This document shows positions 58,201 to 64,000 of a stretch of 64,000 nt of DNA, piece after piece (position 1 is the stretch's first letter; each line of letters starts with the position of its first letter). The position numbers and the translations under genes were made by a program. The stretch comes from Novilysobacter antarcticus (GTDB lineage Bacteria; Pseudomonadota; Gammaproteobacteria; Xanthomonadales; Xanthomonadaceae). The notes below the pieces were generated by a model. It was not told the DNA's origin. It did no database searches and saw only the letters and a program-made list of their open reading frames with translations. The stretch is from assembly GCF_019802285.1 (NCBI RefSeq), contig NZ_JAIEUJ010000001.1, positions 868,001 through 932,000 on the forward strand. The letters are read 5' to 3'.

Positions 58201-60238
58201 GGATCAGGCGGTTGAAGCCGTCGTTCTCCGCCTCGCCGCGCCAAGTCCGGGAAAACGCATCCTCGAAATTGTCGCTGATACCGTCGACATCGACGTCCGG
58301 CGTAGCGGTCTCGACCTCGAAGTCCTGGATGTACACCACCTCGCCGTCGGCATGCAGGCGGTAGGGATGCTCGGCAATTACGCGCAACCCCATGTTCTCC
58401 ATCACCGGCAGCGCGTCGGACAGGGAAATGTCGTCGTGCTGGCGGTAGAACTTGAAGCGCAGGCCGCCGGCACCCGGACGGCTGCGGTACAGGCGCAGGC
58501 GCAGGTCCTCGGGGCCCTTCAGAGCAGCAAGGTGCTCCACGTCGGCGGCGGCCACGGGAAGGGACACGGTCTCGATGTAGCCGGCCGGCAGCGCATTGCC
58601 GAAGGTGGCGGCCATTTCGAGCCCGCGCTCCTCACCATGACGCTCGGCGAGCACGTGGGCCAGGTCTTCCCGCCAGTCACGCACGATTTCCGCCAGCTCC
58701 GCCTCGATGACGGCGTTGTCGACCTGCGGCATGCCTTCCACGCCCAATGCGCCCGGCTGCGGACGGACCAGCACGTGCAGCTGCGCCAGTGGCGAATCGC
58801 TCAGCATCACGGTGGTGTCGATGTGCTCGCCATGCAGCTCGCGCTTGAGCATGGCCTCGATGCGCAGGCGCACGTCGGTGTTGAAACGCTCGCGCGGGAT
58901 GTACACCAGGCCGGAGAAGAAACGGCCGAAGCGGTCGCGGCGCAGGAACAACTTGCTGCGCACGCGCTCTTGCAGGCCGAGGATGCCGGTGGCGGTCTTC
59001 AACAGCTCCTCGCCGCTGGACTGGAACAGCTCGTCGCGCGGCAGTGATTCCAGGATGTGGCGCAGCGCCTTGCCGCTGTGGCTGTCATCGGGGAAGCCCG
59101 AGTGGCGCATCACGTAGTCGTGGCGCTCACGGACCAGCGGAATGTCCCACGGACGGCGTGTGTAGGCGCTGGAGGTGTACAGGCCCAGAAAGCGCTCCTC
59201 GCGCAACGGCTTGCCGTTGTCGTCAAAGCTCAGCACGCCGATGTAGTCCATGTAACCGCGGCGGTGCACGGTGGCACGCGCGTTGGTCTTGGTCAGGATC
59301 AGCGCATCCACGGAGCCCGAGTCGGGCATGCGCGTCGCCGCCAGCGAGGACAGTGAACGCGGCTTGTGGCTGTCCTTGCCGCGCAGCAGGCCCAGGCCGC
59401 TGCCCTTGACCGCGCGCAGTACGTCTTCACCGCCCTCCTCGACCACGTCGTACTCGCGGTAGCCCAGGAAGGTGAAGTGGTTGTCGGCGACCCAGTGCAG
59501 GAACTCACGGCCCTCATTGCGACCGGCCTCATCCACCGGCAAGGTGCGGTTGGCGAAGTCGTCTGCCACTTCCAGCATCTTGCCGCGCATCTCGCTCCAG
59601 TCGGCGACGATCGCACGCACGTCGTCCAACACCGTCCCCAGCTTCTTCTCGATGCCGGCCATCGACTGCCTGGACTGGCGGTCGATCTCAAGGTGCATCA
59701 CCGATTCGGGTTGCCCTTCGCCAATCGCCGACAGCTTGCCGGCCTTGTCGCGCGTAACCGGCACCACGGGATGGCCCAGCACGTGCACGCCGATGTCCGC
59801 CTCGGCCAACGCCATGGAAACCGAGTCGACCAGAAACGGCATGTCATCGTTGATGACCTGCAGCACGGTGTGCGGTGACTCCCAGCCGTGGCTGTCCAGA
59901 GTCGGATTGAACAGGCGGATCTTCGCCGTACCCGGCTTGCGCTGACTGGCGAAGCCGAGCATGTCGACCGCAAGCGCGGCCCAGCCCTGAGCGGAATGCT
60001 GGCCCCATTCGTCGTCGCCCATGCGCTCGTAGAACGCCTTGGCAAACGCCTCGGCCTGGGCGTGATCCTTCTTGGCCGTTTGCTTGCGGATCTCGGTCAG
60101 GATCGAATCCAGCGACACGTCCGCGGCACCGGACGCTTTGTCCGCAGTGGTTGCGATCGCTGTGCCGGCCACGCCCTTCGCAGCGGCAGAGGATGTCTTG
60201 GCGATGCGGCGGGCGGGAGTTTTGCGTTCAGTGCTCAT
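55214..60238 (-). CDS. gdhB: NAD-specific glutamate dehydrogenase, GDH-180 class
   Basis: 1674 residues. Catabolic enzyme converting glutamate to 2-oxoglutarate and ammonia. The N-terminal 700 residues carry ACT-like regulatory segments ([20 protein letters not shown]); the catalytic core, about 790-1300, holds [20 protein letters not shown] and the active lysine in [16 protein letters not shown]; the C-terminal helical domain ends at [15 protein letters not shown]. The size matches the large GDHs of Pseudomonas, Streptomyces and Caulobacter. A 1181-codon antisense open frame inside it is a composition artefact. Strong terminator downstream. Confidence 0.95.
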   Translation of the reverse strand: [1674 protein letters not shown]

Positions 60239-60263
60239 TCGAATGTCGTTTCCAATGGAGTGA

Positions 60264-60285
60264 GGCCCGCGTTTTCACACGGGCC
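60264..60285 (-). terminator. Hairpin between acyl-CoA dehydrogenase and gdhB
   Basis: GGCCCG / CGGGCC arms with a 10-base loop, 45 bases after the acyl-CoA dehydrogenase stop. No T run; weak or partial terminator. Confidence 0.35.
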
Positions 60286-60329
60286 AAGGCTCAGGAGTCA
60301 GTACACCAGATGGGTGTGGACGTGCATTT

Positions 60330-61490
60330 TCAGCGCAGGCCGGTCTCGTTGCGGGCGATCACCAGGCGCTGGATCTCGCTGGTACCCTCGTATATCTCGG
60401 TGATCTTGGCGTCCCGGAAGTAACGCTCGATCGGCAGTTCCTTGGAATACCCCATGCCCCCGTGGATCTGGAGTGCCTGGTGGGTGATCCACATTGCCGC
60501 CTCGGATGCGGTGAGCTTGGCCACCGCGGCCTCGGTGCTGAAGCGTCCGCCGTGTTTCTCGACCTCACCCTTCTTCCAGGCTGCGCGCAGCGTCAGCAAC
60601 AGCGCGGCATCGAGCTTGCACTTCATGTCGGCGATCTTGGCCTGGGTCATCTGGAAGGCACCGATCGGCTGGCCGAACGCCTTGCGATCGCGGGCGTACT
60701 CCAGGGTGGCTTCATAGGCCGCACGGGCGATGCCGATGGCCTGGCTGGCAATGCCGATCCGCCCGGCGTCCAGCACGCTCATGGCGATCTTGAAGCCCTC
60801 GCCTTCGGCGCCGAGCACCTCTTCGGGCTTGATCACGTAATCGGTGAACTCGATCTCGCAGGTGGCCGACGCGCGGATGCCCATCTTCGGCTCGGTCTTG
60901 CCGCGGTGGAAACCCTCGCGCTCGGTGTCGACCATGAATGCCGTGATGCCGCGCGCGCCCTTCTCCACATCGGTCATGGCAAACAGAACGATGTACTTGG
61001 CGACGGGGCCGGAGGTGATCCAGCTCTTCTTGCCGTTGACAAGATAGGTGCCGTCGTCCTGCAAGATGGCCTTGCAGCGCATGGCGGTGGCGTCGGAACC
61101 CGACTGCGGCTCGGTCAGTGCGAAGGCACCGATCTCCCGGCCTTCAGCGATCGCGCGCACGTAGAGCTGCTTCTGCTCCTCGTTGCCGAAGGTCAGGATG
61201 CCGTTGCAGAACAGGGAGTTGTTGACCGACACGATCGTGGAATGGGCGGCATCGGCGGCAGCGATCTCGATCATTGCCAGCACGTAGGCGATCGGGTCCA
61301 TACCAGCGCCGCCGTATTCGGTCGGCACCTCGATGCCCATCAGGCCGTTCTCGCCCAAGGTGCGGATGTTCTCCAGCGGGAACTCCCCGGTGCGATCGTG
61401 ATGCTCCGCGCTGGGAGCAATTTTTTCCTGCGCGATACGACGCGCCACGTCCTGGATCATCAACTGCTCTTCGCTGAATCCGAAATCCAC
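60330..61490 (-). CDS. Acyl-CoA dehydrogenase (short-chain/butyryl type)
   Basis: 386 residues from GTG 61490 with AGAGG upstream; the start gives the family N-terminus VDFGFSEEQLMIQDVARRIA. FAD and substrate motifs: GAFALTEPQSGSDATAM and WITSGPVAKYIVLFAM; the catalytic base Glu is in ITEIYEGTSEIQRLVIAR, the position used by short-chain acyl-CoA dehydrogenases; the HGGMGYSKELPIERYFRD motif is typical. It oxidises an acyl-CoA in fatty or branched-chain acid breakdown; exact chain specificity is not readable. Divergent from the ArsR-methyltransferase gene. Confidence 0.92.
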   Translation of the reverse strand: MDFGFSEEQLMIQDVARRIAQEKIAPSAEHHDRTGEFPLENIRTLGENGLMGIEVPTEYGGAGMDPIAYVLAMIEIAAADAAHSTIVSVNNSLFCNGILTFGNEEQKQLYVRAIAEGREIGAFALTEPQSGSDATAMRCKAILQDDGTYLVNGKKSWITSGPVAKYIVLFAMTDVEKGARGITAFMVDTEREGFHRGKTEPKMGIRASATCEIEFTDYVIKPEEVLGAEGEGFKIAMSVLDAGRIGIASQAIGIARAAYEATLEYARDRKAFGQPIGAFQMTQAKIADMKCKLDAALLLTLRAAWKKGEVEKHGGRFSTEAAVAKLTASEAAMWITHQALQIHGGMGYSKELPIERYFRDAKITEIYEGTSEIQRLVIARNETGLR

Positions 61491-61600
61491 GTCCGCACCT
61501 CTGGCTGTTAAACGATGCGGCAATTGTAGCCCTGCGCGACGATTAAACCGAACCGCCGCCGGCATCCGCGCTTGACCTGCACAGCGGGCGTCCCCACACT

Positions 61601-61618
61601 TATCGCTGCATCGCGATA
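61601..61618. promoter_or_regulatory. Palindrome at the start of the sahR-metH unit
   Basis: TATCGC-TGCATC-GCGATA, perfect 6 bp arms and 6-base spacer, ending 11 bases before ATG 61630 and next to a TTGACC (-35-like, 61572-61577). Its position over the predicted transcription start fits autorepression by the ArsR-type protein encoded next. Confidence 0.6.
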
Positions 61619-61629
61619 GGTGGATGAAT

Positions 61630-62616
61630 ATGGATCTGGAAGGCTGGTCGTCACGTCTCAAGGTGTTTGCCGACGCCACACGGGTGCGGCTTCTCGCATT
61701 GCTGGAACGTGAAGAGCTCACTGTCGCGGAGCTTTCGGCCATCACACGACTGGCCCAACCGCGGGTGTCCACGCATCTGGCGCGTTTGAAGGACGCCGGG
61801 CTGGTGCGTGACCGCCGCGCCGGCGTGTCCGCCTACTACCGCTTCGACGAGGCGGCGCTGGACCCGGCCCAAAGCGCGCTGTGGAATACCCTGCGCGAAG
61901 GCAGCGACGACCCCCTGTTGCGCCAGGACGCCGAGCAGGTGCGCCAGGTTCTGGCGATGCGCGCCGCCGACCAGAACTGGGCGGACTCCGTGGCCGGCGA
62001 CATGGAACGCCACTACTCCCCCGGCCGCACGTGGGAAGCCATGGCGCGCTCCGCGTTGCCGCTGCTGGAGACAGGCGACGTGCTGGACGTGGCGTCGGGC
62101 GACGGCGTGCTGGCCGAGCTGCTGGCGCCGCATTCCCACCGATACGTCTGCCTGGACTCCAGCACCAAGATGGTGCTCGCCGCCTCCGAGCGCCTGCGCC
62201 GACTGGAGAACGTCGAGGTGCAGGAAGGCGACATGCACGAGCTGCCCTTTGCTGACGCCAGCTTCGACCTGGTGGTGTTGATGCACGCCCTGTCCTACGC
62301 CGACCATCCGGCCGAGGCCGTGATGGAGGCGGCGCGGGTGCTGCGGCCGGGCGGTCGCATGTTGCTGACCAGCCTGGCCAACCACGGCCACCGCTCGGTG
62401 GTGGAAGCGTACGGCCACGTCAATCTCGGGTTTGCGCCCACCGAGCTGACCGGCATGGTCGAAAAGACCGGGCTGGGCGTGGAGAGTTGCGAGATCGTCA
62501 CCCGGGAACGGCGCCCGCCGCATTTCGAGGTAATCGCGCTGCTCGCCCGCAAACCCCCCGCCGGAGCGCAACAGAAAGCGCGCGACACGCGCCGCAAGAC
62601 CGAGTCGAAATCATGA
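61630..62616 (+). CDS. ArsR-type regulator fused to a SAM-dependent methyltransferase domain (SahR-like)
   Basis: 328 residues. N-terminal winged helix (about 1-80; [40 protein letters not shown]), then a class I methyltransferase-like domain (about 120-290) with motif [15 protein letters not shown] and post-[15 protein letters not shown]. SahR regulators, which sense S-adenosylhomocysteine and control methionine-cycle genes in proteobacteria, have this architecture. It is directly upstream of metH with a four-base overlap, which supports that role. ATG 61630 fits the AGGTGG spacing better than ATG 61624. Confidence 0.82.
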   Translation: MDLEGWSSRLKVFADATRVRLLALLEREELTVAELSAITRLAQPRVSTHLARLKDAGLVRDRRAGVSAYYRFDEAALDPAQSALWNTLREGSDDPLLRQDAEQVRQVLAMRAADQNWADSVAGDMERHYSPGRTWEAMARSALPLLETGDVLDVASGDGVLAELLAPHSHRYVCLDSSTKMVLAASERLRRLENVEVQEGDMHELPFADASFDLVVLMHALSYADHPAEAVMEAARVLRPGGRMLLTSLANHGHRSVVEAYGHVNLGFAPTELTGMVEKTGLGVESCEIVTRERRPPHFEVIALLARKPPAGAQQKARDTRRKTESKS

Positions 62617-63713
62617 ATACCGAACTACCCTGGCTGAATCCCGCCCGCGCCGAGGCCCTGCAATCGCAACTCGGTGAGCGCATCCTGGTGATCGACGGCG
62701 CGATGGGCACGATGATCCAGCGTCACGGGCTGGAGGAGGCCGACTACCGCGGCGAGAGGTTTGCCGACGGTTACGACCGCGAGCACGACATCCCCGACCA
62801 CGTGCACGGCGCCGACTGCGGCTGCGCGCGTGACCAGCGCGGCAACAACGATCTACTCAGCCTGACCCGCCCAGACCTGATCCTCGACATCCATGCAGCC
62901 TACCTGGCCGCCGGCGCCGACATGGTGGAAAGCAACACGTTCAACTCCACCCGGACCTCGCTGGCCGATTACGGGCTGCAGCATCTGGCGCGCGAGTTGA
63001 ACGCGGCGGGAGCGCGGCTTGCACGCGCCGCCTGCGATGCCGCCGAACAGCAGTCACCGGGCCGTCCACGCTTCGTCATCGGCGTGCTCGGCCCAACCAG
63101 CCGCACCGCGTCCTTGAGTCCCGACGTCAACCGGCCCGGCTTTCGCGCGACCACGTTCGACGACCTGCGCCTTGCCTACCGCGAGGCCGCCGAAGGCCTG
63201 ATTGATGGCGGCGCGGATGTGCTGATGGTGGAAACCGTGTTCGACACCCTGAATGCCAAGGCGGCGCTGTTCGCCATCGCCGAGGTGTTTGAAGGCCGCG
63301 GCGCCCGGCTCCCGGTGATGGTCTCGGGGACGATCACCGATGCCTCCGGCCGCACCCTGTCGGGGCAGACAGCCGAAGCATTCTGGTACTCGCTGCGGCA
63401 TTCGCGGCCGCTGTCGATCGGGCTCAACTGCGCGCTCGGCGCAAAGGAGTTGCGGCCGCACGTGGACACGCTGTCGCGGATTGCCGAGGTCGCCGTCAGC
63501 GCGCATCCCAACGCCGGGCTGCCGAATGCGTTCGGCGGCTACGACGAGACTCCCGAGGAAACAGCCGGCATGTTGCGCGAGTTCGCCGAGTCCGGCCTGG
63601 TGAATTTCGTCGGCGGCTGTTGTGGCACCACGCCGGAGCACATCGCAGCGATCGCCGAGGCCGTGCGCGGCCTGCCACCGCGGCAGCCGCCCCGCATCGC
63701 CGACGTGGCCTGA
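62613..63713 (+). CDS. metH: Methionine synthase, homocysteine-binding part (split MetH)
   Basis: 366 residues, equal to the first domain of cobalamin-dependent MetH only. N-terminus [20 protein letters not shown]; zinc ligands in [12 protein letters not shown] (Cys) and [16 protein letters not shown] (two Cys). It activates homocysteine for methylation. The gene ends with a normal stop and the next domain starts as a separate gene 10 bp later, so the enzyme works as two subunits. Its ATG overlaps the stop of the SahR-like gene (ATGA). Confidence 0.93.
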   Translation: MNTELPWLNPARAEALQSQLGERILVIDGAMGTMIQRHGLEEADYRGERFADGYDREHDIPDHVHGADCGCARDQRGNNDLLSLTRPDLILDIHAAYLAAGADMVESNTFNSTRTSLADYGLQHLARELNAAGARLARAACDAAEQQSPGRPRFVIGVLGPTSRTASLSPDVNRPGFRATTFDDLRLAYREAAEGLIDGGADVLMVETVFDTLNAKAALFAIAEVFEGRGARLPVMVSGTITDASGRTLSGQTAEAFWYSLRHSRPLSIGLNCALGAKELRPHVDTLSRIAEVAVSAHPNAGLPNAFGGYDETPEETAGMLREFAESGLVNFVGGCCGTTPEHIAAIAEAVRGLPPRQPPRIADVA

Positions 63714-63723
63714 GGTCGAACCG

Positions 63724-64000
63724 ATGAGCACCCTCCCCCGCTACACCCGCCTCAGCGGCCTCGAGCCGCTGGTAATCAGCCCGGAAACCAACTTCATCAA
63801 CGTCGGTGAGCGCACCAACGTAACCGGCAGCGCCCAGTTCAAAAAACTGATCAAGGACGATCGCTACGACGAGGCCGTCGCCGTCGCCCGGCAACAGGTC
63901 GAGAACGGCGCCCAGGTGCTGGACGTCAACATGGACGAGGGCCTGCTGGATTCCGAGCAGGCGATGGTGACCTATCTCAACCTGATTGCCGCCGAGCCGG
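63724..64000 (+). CDS. metH: Methionine synthase, folate/cobalamin part (partial, leaves window)
   Basis: 92 codons visible: [20 protein letters not shown], then [20 protein letters not shown] and [20 protein letters not shown], the start of the pterin-binding domain of MetH. The cobalamin-binding and activation domains should follow outside the window. With the preceding gene it rebuilds the normal MetH domain order. ATG 63724 is 10 bp after the previous stop with GAGG upstream. Confidence 0.92.
   Translation, partial: MSTLPRYTRLSGLEPLVISPETNFINVGERTNVTGSAQFKKLIKDDRYDEAVAVARQQVENGAQVLDVNMDEGLLDSEQAMVTYLNLIAAEP

Noticed and set aside
55502-59047. 1181-codon open frame antisense to the NAD-GDH gene
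   Set aside because: Rich in Gly, Arg, His, Gln and Leu with no recognisable domain, and complementary to a well-conserved enzyme.
62613-63724. Reading split metH as a frameshift or sequencing error
   Set aside because: The break lies at a domain border with a separate ATG and spacing, and both parts look intact.

Overview
The window reads as chromosomal core DNA of a high-GC gammaproteobacterium of the Xanthomonadaceae/Lysobacteraceae, most like Lysobacter or Luteimonas. The support is the gene order (prfB-lysS; recN, fur/omlA(bamE), rnfH-ratA, smpB, then ssrA; greA-hypothetical-recJ), the kynurenine pathway genes, a GDH-180 type glutamate dehydrogenase and a methionine synthase split into two genes. 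No phage, insertion sequence, CRISPR array, tRNA or rRNA gene was seen. The species assignment is inference.

Layout. 1-8.3 kb: lysS (partial) and prfB with its +1 frameshift site, a membrane LytTR regulator divergent from an acyltransferase, then recJ, a conserved hypothetical and greA. 8.3-13.7 kb: carB, carA, dapB. 13.8-18.3 kb: a short lipoprotein, then grpE-dnaK-dnaJ with two sigma-32-like promoters and no hrcA. 18.3-25.1 kb: recN, fur, bamE, rnfH, ratA, smpB, a CHASE/PAS histidine kinase and tmRNA. 25.2-34.8 kb: an alpha/beta hydrolase, an MgtC/SapB protein behind a structured leader, gdhA, an OmpA-like lipoprotein, dnaB with a DnaA box upstream, the rpsF-rpsR-rplI ribosomal operon, an A-type Fe-S carrier, asnS and two small hypothetical genes.

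34.8-42.6 kb is the main metabolic block. It runs in one direction: atypical SDR, ALDH8-like dehydrogenase, beta-carbonic anhydrase, RidA-like deaminase, 3-hydroxyanthranilate dioxygenase, ACMS decarboxylase, kynureninase, kynurenine 3-monooxygenase. Together these would take kynurenine through 3-hydroxykynurenine, 3-hydroxyanthranilate, ACMS and aminomuconate semialdehyde to 2-aminomuconate and its deaminated product. Tryptophan dioxygenase, formamidase and the steps after deamination are not in the window.

42.6-50.6 kb: sbcB, a DUF2461 gene, a small islet with an Lpp/OprI-like lipoprotein and a YkuD-type L,D-transpeptidase, then sbcC and sbcD. 50.8-61.5 kb: a DUF2939 protein, a trimethylamine-monooxygenase-like flavoprotein with a long non-coding upstream region, a 5'-nucleotidase, nadK, the NAD-dependent GDH and an acyl-CoA dehydrogenase. 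61.6-64 kb: an ArsR-methyltransferase fusion resembling SahR, with a palindrome at its own start, followed by the two halves of metH; the second half leaves the window.

The points most worth following are the carbonic anhydrase and the catalytically atypical SDR inside the kynurenine operon, the SahR-like regulator and palindrome in front of split metH, the paired heat-shock promoters replacing hrcA control, the mgtC leader, and the Lpp-like/L,D-transpeptidase pair.
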